Assembly (NCBI RefSeq): GCF_011397635.1
Contig: NC_064773.1
Location: 24,158,449 to 24,222,448, forward strand
DNA length: 64,000 nucleotides
Origin: Epinephelus fuscoguttatus
Lineage: Eukaryota > Chordata > Actinopteri > Perciformes > Serranidae
Direction: 5' to 3'
Numbering within the stretch: the first letter of the stretch is position 1; each line of letters opens with the position of its first letter. The notes under the pieces are model-generated. The model saw nothing but the letters and a program-made list of their open reading frames with translations, did no database searches and was not told where the DNA came from. The translations under genes and the position numbers were made by a program. Positions 44,481-58,300 of this stretch are shown here, piece after piece.

Positions 44481-47302
44481 ACTTTTCTTTGTCTTATGTG
44501 GTAGTAAACTGAATATATGTGAATTGTGCAATGAGTCACATTGGACTTTGGTAAATTATGTGCATTTTTAACTCTTTCTGACACTATAGACAAAGCGCTG
44601 AATCGATGACTCGAGAAAACAATCACCACATCATAAGATGGTAACTGTTAGTTGCAGCTCAAGATGACTATAGAAGACTTTGATGAATATGTGGAACAAT
44701 AAACTTTGAATGTAGGTAAGATCTCTGACATGTATCGCCTGATGGTACATGTCTCTGCTTCGTTGCAGTTCTTAAAGTTTGAGTTCACCACAGCACTGCT
44801 GCTGTTTTCTAGTGCTTGCTGAAATGCTTCAGATAGTCAGTTGATGAGACACTGCTCTTTCAGCTCATATGTTCTGCTGGTGCATCACCAACAACACGCC
44901 CTCATGTGGCAGCATGAAGGAAATGTCATCATCCCAAAACATAGGGCAGTACACTGATGCAAGGGTGCAGAGGATCGATAAGCTATAATTTATCAGGTTC
45001 TACTTTTTAATGAACAATGCAGAATTGTTTAAAGACCATTTGCCCTTTTGAATAAAGCAGTAAAAGTTGCCTTTCTGAATAAGCACTATGTTAGAGTAGA
45101 TGTCACATGTTTCTACATGGTGACTACTCTTGTTAAACCCATCTGGTCTTTGAAGTGAAGTGTTTGTGTGTAATCAGATGGGAAAAGGCAAACAAAAAGG
45201 AGTTTCTGCTGCGTCTTCCCTTTAAACATGTTCCATGGCATACAGCGCCCTGTTTGCAAAGGAACTTTAAAAAAAAGTCAGAAAGAGGAAGGCGACCATC
45301 ATGTTCAACTCCACAGCACCTTCAAAGGACGAGGAGTTTTATAGGTCTGCTTCACAGAGTGGACAGAGGACAAAGTACATATCTTCTTGGCTTGTTGACA
45401 GTTTGGAAACCGAAAAATTGAGACACTCTGAGCCTTTGCTTAAGCAGAACAAATAACCGCAGAGAGATAATATTAATAAGATTTGTTCCAAAATGAGATA
45501 TCAATCATCCGAACAAAAGTGAGACCTTTCTCTTAGAAAATGATTGAGGGTATTTTTGTGGAAATGAACCTTTTAATTTAAATTCCCTCCAGCTGCCAAC
45601 AAAGCATTTTGAGAGATTGCAGTGATTTGGAGTATAAAAGAATAAAATATTTTTCATTCTTTGGCTGTTATAAGATTGGCCTGATCCTTGTGCCCACTCA
45701 GGCTGTGTGTAACTATAGCTGCAGTCAGATATACCCAGTACTGTAAAGAATGAGAAGCAGCGTTGCCGCTAAATGGGACCATCTTGGCTGCTGAAAACTT
45801 GTCACAGGAACTCAATCTACAGCTATTTCAGTGGACAAGTCACAGATAATGTCTGGCTCACTGGCTTCGTGTACGTATGTGTGTGTTCTGTATGCCTCTT
45901 ACTCTCTGTGTCTGTGTCTTTCTCACTCCCGCTCTCTCTCTCTTTCTGTCCAAATAATCCTCCTAAACCACAATTTCCAAAGCCAAGATAGCACTTAAGC
46001 AGCGTGCACTCACTGTCCTGGCGCTCGCAGTGCGATATCTGTTTCTTCTCATATTTTTGCGCAGAAGAAGATGAGGCGAACATGGAGACTTGGGAAGTTC
46101 GGGGCTGCACAGGAATTCATCTTACTGCTGAAGAAGATGTCAGATCAGTGACGAAAGTGCCTGTAAAATTGACACAACTATAGTTTTTTTTATCTATTGG
46201 GACAGCTGTCAGAGTTTTGACATTTGTCTGATAGCATCATCCGCGTTATGATGATGAGTGACAGAGCTGGAGACAGGCAGGGAGAAACTGGAGCAGTGAT
46301 GCGGGCGGGCCTCAAGCTGGAAGCAGGCCTAAAAAGTCCAGATTAATAATGGTGTCTCATGACTCCACAGGCTTTTGGGCCTATCTTGTCCTTGAGCCCA
46401 GAATCCCGAGCTGGGTCCCTGAGTGGTTGTCGAGGAAACTGTATTGTTGATCATAATAGTAAACATCTGATAATTCATCATAGGTGACATTTTTCTGCAG
46501 AATAGCAGAGCTCATAGGTGAAAGTGTTAGATATAACACTCTCATCCACATGTAGTTGGAAGTGGAAAAGAAGGTGCTCCATGCAAGCTTGTCAACAGTT
46601 CTTGAATTAGGAGGAGAAAAAGTGGCATAGTAATCGAATATTTTGTGTGTCAGAACACAGATACCAAAGTTTATTATATGGGGCGTGTAGTTAGTTCAGG
46701 TAGAGCACACTTATATTAGCTGATCAATTCTCTAATGGACTAAACTGTACTATCAATCAGTCAATTAATCAGTCAATCAGTGAAATGTGATTCCATCAGC
46801 TCCTTTAACTTGTGCACTGTGATTTAGTGTTTTTTTTCTCGTCGTCTTGCTTTATTATTTTCCATGTTTCCGGAGGGTATTGGTTATCCATGGTCTCTGG
46901 TTGATGATTTAACTGTCCACACATTCTGACCTCAACAAGACGTCCGTATGCTCGCTTCTCCCCAGCACAGGCAGCGCCGCACTACAGCCACTTCTGAACG
47001 GCATACAGCAGTGAGCCACAGCAGGAACAGGACAGCATCTCACATTCCCATCGTCATTCACCATAAGGCACTCAGCTCCTTCTTTCGCCAGAGTCCTTTG
47101 ATCTGTTGGATCGGCATATAGAAAAAGAGCCTCTTGATTGAACGGCTGCCGCCAGGATTTAGTTTAGATTTTAGTTTCCGTCAAAGGATTACAGTTTCTG
47201 ATATCCAGCTGGTAACTGATGGAGGTTGTCCAGTTTATTTTCCAATGCCTGCGGACTGGCTAGCAGGATGCTCGTTCAGTTGGTGCTCATCTTTTCCAAC
47301 TG
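44481..47302. other. Upstream intergenic region, no gene seen
   Basis: No coding exon recognised. It contains a CT-rich low-complexity run near 45895-45950 and moderately GC-rich, complex sequence at 46940-47300 that could hold a non-coding exon, without evidence for it. Confidence 0.45.
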
Positions 47303-48547
47303 CAGGGTCTGACATTAACGGTTGCCCGAATGCCCGGGGCAAGTAAAAATAGCCGGCGGCCAGCAGACCCTGCGCAGACATGCCCGATCGGGCAAGCAGC
47401 ACCAACTCGGACACACACACATACCGAACAGCCTCTCAGTCCTTAACCGCTAACGTTAGCTCATGCACAACACAGGTACCACACAGAAACTTTTACAAAG
47501 GGTCATAATGTGCTTCTAGTGACTGTCAAATCGCCAGCGAAAGTTGTTTTAAATGCGGACACGGAGAACAGCCGTTTGTGCCTGCTCTCATAGGACAAAG
47601 ATCCTCTGAGAAGGAAGACGATTCACTCTGCTCTGCCGCCAGGAACAAACTGGGAGGCAAAGATCCTCTCTGAGGAAGAGGGTTCACTTTGCTGCAGGGT
47701 TTTTTTTTCTTTTAATAAGTTGAACACACAAGTCAAATAAAATATTGGGGATTTATGTAAAAATATACATAGAGACATATAAATAATTATAAAATTAAAG
47801 ATATGTAGGCTATGTTAGGTGAACACTCCTGTCAGTGACCCTGACCACTGGCATTGGCAAAAGAACTGGAGTTGGTCACCAGACGCTACACTGCGGCTGC
47901 CCACTGCTCCCAGTGTATACAGTAGGATGGGTCAAATGCAGAGGTCAAATGTATGTAATGTGCTGAAAAAGGACAATAAAGAATCTTCTTCTAATAATAA
48001 TTTCTCAATAACGAGGAGATAACAAAAGAATAAAGAGATTTCAAAGACTTAAAAAATAAGGGACATGAATCAAAACAACAAGAAATGAGATATATCCCCA
48101 GTCATGCACACCCAGTTTTAATAAACTCAGTACTGTTTTTCAACACATATATTGTTTTGTCTTCATTCAATGTAGTTAGCACATATTGTTATTGCGTCAT
48201 TGGTTTTGGCCTTGGTGCCCCACATTTTGGCCGTGATGTCCCAATAAATTTGTATTTATTGAAGGCCAAAGTGGCCTTGCCCTAAGAATGACTTAATTCC
48301 AGGCCTGTAATCATGTATTTCCTCTCCTGTTTCTGTCCTCGGAGGGACCAGTTGCAGTGTGCTGCTTTTTTAAGTGTTGCTGCCTCCATTGGCTGAGTGT
48401 CTCTGCTGATGTAAGATATAAGTCATGAGTGAAAATATGCACCACACAGCCAGAAAAAGAACCTCTTAGGCAGGGCAAGTAAGAATTTAGATGGGGCAAG
48501 TAAATTTGAGAAGTACAAGTAGGAAAAAACCTTAACGTCAGACCCTG
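47303..48547. mobile_element. DNA-transposon-like element with CAGGGTCTGACRTTAA ends
   Basis: The left end CAGGGTCTGACATTAACGGT is mirrored by the right end AACCTTAACGTCAGACCCTG. Further in, GGGGCAAGTAAAAAT and GGGGCAAGTAAAT are also shared. 1245 bp, no long open frame. No clean target duplication. Confidence 0.65.
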
Positions 48548-49560
48548 AACTGTCCTTGATGTTTACTGATGTCTACATTTGAAAACCTTGACCTTGACGT
48601 CTAGCTAGCAGCTAGCTAGCTATATGTCTACAGAAGAAGAGTTTACAGAGTGGTGAGTTGATTTCTTTATCTCAATGAGTGACTCACAGCCACATGCCAC
48701 CACTGTCCAAAGCCAACCACAAGAAGCACCATCAGTACTTGCTAAATAGACGTGAGAGCATTAATTTAGCACAAATTTAGCGGTGCTGAAAGAGAGGTGA
48801 CTGGAAATGTCTGCACCTACGTCATTTAGTGAAGTTACATCATTTAGTGCTGCAGTTGTCCACAAACACTTAGCTTGTTTGAAACTTTAAAGGGTCCTGA
48901 GAGTGTATGAGTTATCTGGACACAGTTCTCAACACAGAGGTGGCTGAGCCAGTAGCTAGCGGCTAACGTTGCTAACTCCACATACAGCGCTACACAACTT
49001 TAACAGAGTCAACGATGTTAACCAGGGGGGAACTGGAGGGTGGTCGCTACATGTATGATAACACTGTCCAGATTCCTGTGATAACTGCTGTTTTAGCACA
49101 GTATAGAGTGGCGGGATGAGCTACCCTGTGGGATACACACATGCATTAACATTCACATGCAGCTGGACCGGCTTATTACAACAAACCACAGAGAAGCTTT
49201 GATTTCAACACATGAAGGTAGCGTGACCTCTTTCTCTGCTCAGGATGTCATTACTCCCTTCTATCTTTAGATAGCAAATAGTGGGTTAGTGCTGTATTAA
49301 TGCTCTGAATGTCACGTACAGAGGCTTTAATGTCCTTTTTGAAAGTGCTTATGCTGCAAATTTGAAATTTTGCTTTCAGAATAATGCTTAAAGTAAGAAA
49401 AGGTAGAACAAATTTAACAAAGTGTTTTGTTCAGTCGTCGAAAATGTACTAAATCAAAATATTATATTGCTCTTCAGCACATTACAAACAATAGTAATAG
49501 TATCATATTGTGGACTAGTCACGATCATTTGCTTATCATTTATTCAACTTTTGATATGTT
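48548..49560. other. Intergenic sequence, probably repeat-derived
   Basis: No gene. Short GCTAGC-rich runs (48601-48622, 48951-48975) suggest old transposon sequence, but no paired ends were found. Confidence 0.35.
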
Positions 49561-49685
49561 GAGTTTGTCAACAAAACTTTCCACATGCCTCCACAGTGAA
49601 TGAAGAATCCAAAAACAGAGAAAAATCTTGATGAATTGAAGGGGGCTGTGTAACAACAGCAAAATTATATCAAAACACTAATTTA

Positions 49686-49716
<31 letters not shown>

Positions 49717-49830
49717 ACAACTGTTCACCAGAGCTATGTGAGAACAACAAAGATTTCTTCATGAATTCAGTGTAACACGGCGAGAAATTGATATGCAAAT
49801 GGATATTTGGGGGGTGAAGTATTCCTTTAA
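49561..49830. mobile_element. Fold-back MITE, copy 2
   Basis: CTCCACAGTGAATGAAGAAT and GATGAATTGAAG at left, CTTCATGAATTCAGTGTAAC at right, ending GAAGTATTCCTTTAA with TTAA at 49827-49830. Same family as 28823-29218. Interrupted by 25 A residues at 49693-49717. Confidence 0.6.
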
Positions 49831-51117
49831 TATTGGTGAAAGCCTATTTAGTTTTCAGACAACAGTCAAAAATGAATAATAAATAAAAGACTACCAGCGC
49901 AGTATATTGTCAGCATCACTATTACCAAGACCATCTGAGAAGAATCCCAGGAGCCAGCCGCGCTGTTGACAGTCACAACATGTGACATGCGAAATTACAC
50001 CACAATTTAAAAGGGAATAGCTGACAAAGGGAAAGCAGCAGAACATGGCAAATGTTAAAGCTGAGAGTAGAAGAAGAGTTTTAAACTTTAAAAAGACTTT
50101 GTCATCATTTAAAGATAAAAAAAATAAAGCAGTCCGTGACTCTTGTTGTCAGATAAAATCATCAGTGATTGTCACTTTAAGCTGCGAGAGGCCATGGTTT
50201 ATAGTGGACTGGCCACTTTTATTAAACAGTAATTACATATACATGGCCATGTTTCATGAAATAGAGCAACAATACAGCAACAATTAAATGTAATAATTTA
50301 TTAAAACAAAAGCAATGTAGCTCTTCAGCAACATTTAACAAAAGGATTACCAATTGACACAGAGGCACAGTGGAAAGTGCAAGCTGCCAAAGAAGTTCAC
50401 CCTCATGGGCTCTGGTACACCTAAAGTTAAGGGAAAGAAAAACAAATTCTCATCATTTTGCAGTTTCATTATAACTACATGTGTATCTACATTACCATCA
50501 GCAACCAAATGAGCGACAGGACACAGGAGCTGGCTGTTCAAACATAAAATCCCCATAGCCGGTCCTCATGTCTTTCGTAGCATCTTTGTGTTTCTGCCCC
50601 TTGACCCTTCTGGCCCTGATGGATGATAAATGATCTGGGCGTTGGTCGGTGGTTGCTCTGTGTCTCGTGATAATACCTGACGCAGTACTACTGAAACTGA
50701 AATGTGGTCACAGCTGTGTGTTTGAAGAGTATTTTACTTGCTTTGAACGTGGCTCAGCCAATCATAATCAAGGACTGGAACTATCTGTTAAAAATTATAT
50801 ATATCTATATGTAGTAATAATATTGTGTGTAATTCATGCATTTACTGTGTGTATGTAACTTTCAAGCACCATGGGTCTCCAGTGAGCCACATGAGGGGGC
50901 AAGTTCCTTTATTAGAATGAACAGGGACTGGGGTGGACCGTTTCCAGTTCCATCTACACTAGCCTGGTGCTGTGAATACTCACCAGCTCATACTCATCCA
51001 CGGCAGAAAGTAGACCCCACCAAATGCACTGTTTCCTCATGTTTAAGTAATGATTGCTAAAATCTACAGTGCCCAGCTGTTTTAGGGAAGCACTTTAACT
51101 TTTAAACTAAAACTATG
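49831..51117. other. Intergenic sequence, nothing recognised
   Basis: AT-rich, with scattered open frames of 60-80 codons on both strands and no recognisable motif. Confidence 0.4.
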
Positions 51118-51791
51118 CACAACTCCGATTCCGAAAAACTTGGGACGCAGTGTAAAACATCAGTAAAACCAGAATACATCCCACAGAAATGATATTTAAT
51201 GTTCAGACTGGTAAATGTTATTGAATGTGATGGCTGCAACTTCTTCCAAAAGAGTTGGGGCTGTTTGCAACTGTGTTACATCACCTTTTCTTTTAACAAC
51301 ACTCAGTAAGCGTTTGGGAACTGAGGACACTGATTTTTGAAGTTCTAAATTGAAAAAGCAGGGCCTCCAAAGTCTTCAATATTTAAAGACCAGTGTCGAA
51401 ATCCCATCTGACCACACGAAGAGATTAATTTCTTTACACAGAAAGCATCTTAAAGCTGGAATCGCACACAGAGCCTTCTGTTTAGTGTGAAATAAATTGG
51501 ATTGGGCATGTTCAATATATTTTTCTTATGTCATTCCACTTTATTGCTCATAATTTTTATGGATTGAAATGTTAGAATTTTTATATCGTTGTAGTTTTAT
51601 CGAGTTAATATTAATGTCTGGTCTAAATTTTGTGTGAATAGCTGCATTAGAAATATGTTTCATGTAAAATCATTTGACGTGTTGAATACATATGTCCACC
51701 ACTGTATGTCAAATAGGATTTGCGAATCATTTTATCTAGTTTTTATGTACATTTTACACAGCGTCCTAACTTTTTTGGAACCAGGGTTGTA
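51118..51791. mobile_element. hAT-type non-autonomous element
   Basis: The left end CACAACTCCGATTCCGAAAA is followed by CTTGGGACGCAGTGTAAAAC. The right end mirrors it: ATTTTACACAGCGTCC, then AACTTTTTTGGAACCAGGGT. The motif is shared with a well-known fish hAT family. Interior is decayed, with no transposase frame. Confidence 0.7.
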
Positions 51792-53630
51792 TACACGTGA
51801 CCTACGTTTGAAGATATACAGCACATAGAGTCTGATTGGCATGAGACTGAGTGCCACAGACACTATTTAGGCTGTCGACAACAAGGATAATATTGGAAAA
51901 CACCAGCCTTATTCTTTAAGTACGGCATTTGAGTTTTAATTAGATGGGAAAAGACGTGCATCAAAGGCCCTGCTCCTATATATCGTGTGTGCCTCTGATC
52001 CGCTAAGACACCCTGATGGGTTTAATTTGTTTAGATCAGACAAGTGCATATATATGGGCAATTCTGGCACGCAGCCACATGCAACTCAAGTGGCTTTCAA
52101 GCTTTACCGCAATGTCAGAGGCATTGTTGAGACTGTAATGTGGCAAGACAAACACATGGTGCTTATATGTGTAATGGGGTAAAACGCATGCTGGAATGCA
52201 AAAAGAAATGCTGTGTGTGGTTGAGGAAATGAATATCGCCCCCTGCACTGCAAGAGGGATTACAGCGTGTGACAGATAAAAAACAAAACTACCCCGGGGG
52301 TGATCAGGCAACAGAGTATTTATGACACAACTAAAAGAAACTACTTTGTAATCAAATCTAATTTACACAGTTTAGAGCATTCATGGAACCCGACAAAGCT
52401 GACAGCGGGAAATTGTTTCCATGTTGAGCAACAACAATTCCACTTTTGAGCAATTATTGTCTTTGAAGCATCTTGAACCTTTTTGAGAGCAGATGAAGGG
52501 AGGGCCATATTTCCAACAATGCCACGAGGCACATAAACGTCCTCAGAAATGATTCCTTTTATGTAAACAGGATTTATGTTTTTGGTGTGGAAATACAGAT
52601 TTGGAGCCATAAACATGTTGCAGATGTTGGGAAAATGGCGACACGGCATCGCCAGAGACGGTTTTGAAGTCAACACCACGAGCGAGTAACAAAGCCAAAA
52701 AGGAAAAACTGCAACACCAGCTGTCCACATGTGTTTGTGGTTGATGTCGAAACAGATTCGTAGCACCTTCAGATGAGCAGGTTGAAACTATGGCTTCATT
52801 TTCTGTCATTTGAATGCAAGACCGTAACCATGCGGTCAATATTTGGGGGGACCAAATCTGCCAGAGGGTCTGCACCCTGAGAAAAACTCATTCTCTTCTT
52901 ACATTAGATTATTTACCACAAGCAAGCACAGCTATAAAGTATACTTAACTTAACATATACTTATAATTAGCACTTGCAAATCGGCCTGTTTCCATTCTGT
53001 TCACTTACTGACACATTTAAGCAAGATATTATTTATTTCTGCAATTAAATGATTAAAGTGAAAAATGCCATAAATGTTACGTTTTCATGCACATCCTGAC
53101 CGAAGCGAAGCATAATTATCGGTGTGGTGTTACAATAATTACTGTCCCATCAAATACTGGTAGGAACATTAAGGGAACCTAACTTTGGCCTACATAACAC
53201 TCACACACTATTCCATTTTTCCACTTTTCAATACATTTGAAAGTATTGAAATAGAGCGACAAATTAAAAAGTTTTTGACTTTAATTGCAGCCACCCACAG
53301 CAGGGGAGCAACACCAGATGGACGAACCACATACATAACTGCTGTACACCGCAATACTAGCACCAATATATATGTATTTTCGAACAGTAAATTGAAGAGA
53401 TGCATTTTGAGAATATTTTAATATTGGGGGGGGGGGAGGGCCTCCCTATATATACTTGCCCTAGATATGCTTTATTCAACCATGATGCACTCCAAGTCCA
53501 ACAATATATAGTTTAAGTGAAATTATTGCCTGCTGTGATTTATCAAAAGGAAAACTTACTTGCTTTAAATTTAGTCTGCATGCAGTTTTCTATTTTTCTG
53601 CTTTTTTTCCCCAAGATTTTCAGCCTTTTG
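51792..53630. other. Intergenic sequence with one unassigned open frame
   Basis: Mostly AT-rich. A minus-strand open frame of 141 codons spans 52341-52766 and a second overlaps it at 52543-52875. Neither resembles a family I know, and neither has convincing splice context. G11 at 53426-53436. Confidence 0.35.
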
Positions 53631-53632
53631 TA

Positions 53633-53649
53633 CCCCCCCCCCACACACA

Positions 53650-53712
<63 letters not shown>
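53633..53712. repeat. (C)n(CA)n microsatellite
   Basis: A run of about 11 C followed by CA dinucleotides over nearly 80 bp with one AT interruption. It creates a spurious His-Thr open frame. Confidence 0.95.
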
Positions 53713-53714
<2 letters not shown>

Positions 53715-54914
53715 CTCGCCTCCTTGTTGTCAGACTGTCTTTACCCAATTGTACCTGTAGAGGGAGACAAAGCACCAGAGAAGGCCTCAGAGCCGCTCAC
53801 ACTGCTCTGCTTTGAGCAAAGTATGTCCCTGTTACACCAGCAGTTTGTCTTTCATGGCACAAGCACAGCAGCTATTACACCCTTTATCACATCAGACACT
53901 AGCATTACATTATCAGTGCACTATTAAAGCTTCCATCATTACGTTGCATTATCATTTAGTGATAAATGGATATTGCATATTCAGTGAGAGAGTATGTCAA
54001 ACCAGACAATTCTCCTCTTTCTCATTTCCTCTTTTCCATTTCTGCTTATTTCAAATTCTGCACAAATTTCTAGCGTCAATCACGAGGTGACTTTGACACC
54101 GTCGTGCCTCAGCGTTTCAGAGGCACAAGTGTATGAAGTGAGTAATGCCGAAATCCTCAAGGGGGCTCTTTACTCCCATGTTTCAAAGTACAGGAGGTGA
54201 AGCTGTACAGCAGCCTGCAGTTCCCACCACCAGTCAGAGGTTCCACCATCTTGGTTCCTACCGTCGAAATTTCAAAATTTAACCGTCACGGGTTTGTTTT
54301 TTGTTTTTTTCATGTAAAAGCGGGACACTAAAAAATGTTCTCTTCGAATCTCTTCGCTTTTGGTGAACCTCAAATCAAAGATAATTGTGTTCACTGTTGC
54401 TTTTCGTATATCTGTAATCCTGGGGTGAAACCACAGAAATTAAAAAGACATTTCTACATTTTATCCACCAGCAAGTGCTGCTGTGAGGAAGTTTGTGCAC
54501 TACGATCACTCGTGTGTGAAAATGGCAACGTGTATAGTTCCCTATTGACAGAATTTATAGAACAGAAAATGTCTTCACATAGAGATAGACACACGAGCCA
54601 GATGTTAGTGTTTGATAAAGATCAGCTGAAGTGTCCACAGGAACACATCTAGTGCTGTGTCCTCAATAATAATGTATATTAGTAAGATTTACTGAAGTGC
54701 AAAACTAAATTAACATTTTGTATAAATGAATTTTGTATAAATAATTCGGGTTTTTGTTTGAGGAGTGTGTGGTGGTCATCAGGCCCATGATCCCCCTGTG
54801 TAATCCTGGGTTCATATCCCATCTGCTGCATTCTGTGCTGGTATCTGAGTTGCTGCAGGTCGCAAAACAAAAGTGATGCCACTCCACCGGGGTCGTAGGG
54901 TTCGTTTCAACATA

Positions 54915-55076
54915 GTGGGGGTTTGGGCGTCCTCTGCCAGGAAATTCTGAGCATCATACAAATAATTTCCTGTATCCTGGTGAATTGTTATGCTCCAATT
55001 TGTGTCTTTTCTGAATCAATTTGTGGTGTAAATGTAACTTATTTTGTCAAAATTAAAGTCCTCTGCTACTTTTCTC
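54915..55076 (-). repeat. Local dispersed repeat, copy 1 (inverted)
   Basis: Minus-strand match to the copies at 58060 and 61084. Shared landmarks on the plus strand here: AGCATCATACAAATAATTTC, ATTTTGTCAAAATTAAAG and TCCTCTGCTACTTTT. Confidence 0.75.
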
Positions 55077-55579
55077 CCTGAGGCGATGTGTTCCCGGTAT
55101 TCCCACTGCAAAAACTGCACATCAACTGGCATCAAATGATTTTGATATTCTTAGTTGTGGTTATTTTTATTTTAATGTGCTTTTTATTTTTTGCAAAATG
55201 CAATCATGCCTTATATAAAGAAGAAAAATGTGTTAGGAAGAGGTTAGAAGCTGCTGTTTGCCCCCTTTAACCCTTTAAGATGAAGTTAAAATACATAAAA
55301 AGTACTTATTTTTCTGGAGGAAGCTTGGTCAATTGTAAATTAATTGCATTTGTTCATTTACATCACTAAGGATTGTCACTCCACTGCAGCTGGTTTGATC
55401 CAGCACGATTTGATTTGATCTGTTAGTAATTCGTATGTGAAGAATTATTGCAGTGGGGCATCGGGGAATCAAACATGTGTTACACTTCTGTAAGTTTCTA
55501 TTCCCTTTGGAAATACTTGGCCCTTAATGGGCTGGGCCTTACTGTCGAAACATACTAAAAAAATCGCTCCCACTCTCTT

Positions 55580-55613
55580 TCTCTTTCTCTCTCTCTCTCA
55601 CACACACACACAC
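55580..55613. repeat. (CT)n(CA)n microsatellite
   Basis: CT units pass directly into CA units. A separate (GA)n run lies at 55949-55967. Confidence 0.9.
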
Positions 55614-56749
55614 AAATTGATATAACCACAGCCTCTTAACCGGTTTTAGCAAGCTCTAATAGCTCAAATCGGAGAAACTGGAGAAAAGAAACTTCTTGCG
55701 AGAGTCACATCATGTTAGCGCTGACATTGCTGATTGAGTTTGCTCACAATCACACGGGTCAAGGCGGGGGTCAGGCCCATGGATCATTTAGTTTAATGGC
55801 TGTTTCCTGCCTGCTCAAATGTATGTGCCACATTGTAGGAAACGGTCAGATGCAGCCATATTATTACAGGACATAGTGCAGTAAGGGAAAAGGAGTAGAA
55901 AAAAAAGGTGTGCAGGGAAATAAAGAATGAAAGAAAGCAAAGCACCTATAGAGAGAGAGAGAGAGAAGGAGGACGGAGAGGCAGAGGAGAGAGAAATCAA
56001 GAAACTGAGAGCCAGAGGGAAAGAAAGAGATGGTGACAAAGGCAGAGGGGGAGAGCTCTACTAATTTTGTGGCCTGTCTGTGTCACCAGCACCCTGTTGG
56101 GACGACAGATGTGCAGATGATGTCATGTAGAAAGGGGATAGGGCGGGAGGGTGGAGCGATCGGAGCGCGGGAGGACAGTGGACAGGCGGAGCCTCGATCT
56201 GAGAGAGGGAAGGGGGGAGAGAGGGAGCACAGGACTGTGGCAATCCTGCATTGCCCTGCAGTCACGCAATTATTCAGTTTTCCTAAGATGTGACTCAGTA
56301 TAGTTTAGAAAGTGTGAGTGCTTTCCAAAAAAGAGCTACTTATGCGTCCTAACAGCCCCGGTTCAAAGTGTTTGCATGAAAGCGAACAAATCGAGGACAG
56401 AAAAGAAGTCTGCATTTGCTCTGCCTTCGTCATTTTAGCACTGCAGAGGCAACAAATGTGCTGAACTGGTGGTTTTAGTTGCAGGACCTCTCACAAAGCG
56501 CAACCTCTCCAAACCACACAGGCCATCGGAGCTATAATTTACTTAGTGCAGTCATTGCTGAAGTTTACCCTCCCATCCCCTGACCGGCCACAGCATAAGA
56601 ACCCAATTGTTCTCGTGGTCTGCAGTGACAATGGCTGTTTGTGGTCATCCGGAGAAAAAGAAAGTGAGAAAGAGAACGGGATTGAAGAGGGGAGAAAGTC
56701 GAGGCCATATGATCCAGTAATTTGTACCGTTCACTTGCTAAAGATATAG

Positions 56750-57110
56750 TCAGGGTCGGGCTCGGAGTGGGGGGTCACGGCGACCGCCGAGTCCAGCCGG
56801 GGATCGCCTTGAGGACACCATTTTCCCAACAGTCTGCCCCATGTCCTGTGCCTTAACCCATCCGGCCCTGTGGCAGTTCCAACTGTGTGACCAACTTTAG
56901 CTTGCTTGCGTTCCCAGCCTCCTCTGCCCCCCACCTGCGCTCTTTCAGGCCAATTGTGCTGGCATGGCAGAGGGAGAAATTGAATGAATTAGGCAGTCGG
57001 ATGTTGCCTAATGGTCGTACTGCACAAATGCAGCCATTCCTGGCATTGTTATGTGTTCGAGTGAGACTGAGAGGGATTGTGCTCTTCGCTCCAGCTCAGG
57101 AAAGCAGCTA
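56750..57110. promoter_or_regulatory. Complex non-coding block upstream of wnt7b, candidate conserved element
   Basis: GC-rich repeat-free start (56750-56880), then an AT/GC-balanced stretch with GAATTAG and CAATTGTG cores. No convincing coding frame. Enhancer role is inference from position alone. Confidence 0.2.
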
Positions 57111-58059
57111 ATAAGTGAGACAACCTGTGGGAATGGGCCCAAACCAAAAGAGGACTGAGGCACTTTTTCCCCCCTCTCTTAGCTTTATTTTTTGAAGCCT
57201 TTGCCTTTTAAATGTTATTGATGTGTATTGAAGGACAACAGTCCAGTCGCTGATTCATTGATTCATTCTTAGCTGAACACGTGGCAGCTCTAAAGCAACC
57301 CAAAGCGAGCATGTGAAAAATGTCGCACCCCTTTGTTCAAAATGACAGCTAGCGCAAAAAAAGGATCATGTCATCACTTCATAAAATACAGCATAAACTC
57401 CTGAAGTGTGGCCCTGCCCATATCACCGCCCGCACACACAATGCCAACACAATGCAGCTTTTCAAGCAGATAAGACGCTGATAACTGCACAGGCCTAGAG
57501 TTACAGATGGCAGCTGCAGCCCACTGTTGTCCTTCCTTCTCATGGCAAAGCGGTGCTGACCTGAGTCTGAGGACACCCTAGGCCCTCCGGGGTAATCATT
57601 GACCTGTTACCTGTGGCAACCAAGCCAACAACGTACGGCGCAGCCACAGGACTACTGATAATAAAGTGATAACGCAGGTGCACAGACACATTCAGACACG
57701 CATGTGTGCTCGCACTTTAAATTGATTTCTAAAAGATGAAATTAGACTTAAGTTACACTGAACTATTCGGGACACGTGCTCCTCTCAGCAAGCCTCGGGA
57801 GAACCTATTATCCTGTGCTCATTTTCATTATTTCCCTAAGCAGGGCGGCACTGTTAAAACATGCATGCTCAGCCAACCTACACTGTATAAACAAAACTTT
57901 AATAAAAAATATTGAGGGCACACCCAACACAAAGGGGGAGAGGCACAAAAAGAAGCTATCAGGGATGTACCAGTCATACCAGCGTACTTGTTCCTAAAAT
58001 TAAAACCTGTACCCCTCTTTGTGGAAGTTATAAGGATCATTTTAATGGAAGTTAATGTG

Positions 58060-58300
58060 TAGATTTCGGGGGGTGGGGGGGTGGGGGTGGGGGTGTAGGG
58101 AACATGTCTCCCTTAATATTTAGAACAATTGTCCCCCCCTCAATAAACACATAAAAGTAGCAGAGGACTTTTATTTTGACAAAATTAAATACTTTTTAAC
58201 CATAAATGGATGCAAAAAAGGCACAAACTGGTTCCGAAAATTCACAAGAATGCAGGAAATGAAGTGTTTGTCACTCCAGATTTTTTTCCGGGGGAGGACT
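58060..58300 (+). repeat. Local dispersed repeat, copy 2
   Basis: Starts with a G-rich tract, then CTTAATATTTAGAACA, CCCTCAATA, TTTTGACAAAATTAAA, AATGGATGCAAAAAAGGCAC and AATGCAGGAAAT. The same order recurs at 61084-61300. Confidence 0.8.
58068..58100 (+). other. G-quadruplex motif
   Basis: G runs of 6, 7, 5 and 5 with single T loops, then TGTAGGG. It is the G-rich start of repeat copy 2. Confidence 0.8.

Noticed and set aside
52341-52875. Minus-strand open frames of 141 and 110 codons
   Set aside because: They overlap in different frames and neither resembles a known family. Possibly a decayed transposon or pseudogene, but nothing supports a gene call.
53517-53927. 136-codon frame across a CA microsatellite, and similar frames at 60137-60532
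   Set aside because: Open only because CA repeats lack stop codons, which gives His-Thr runs.
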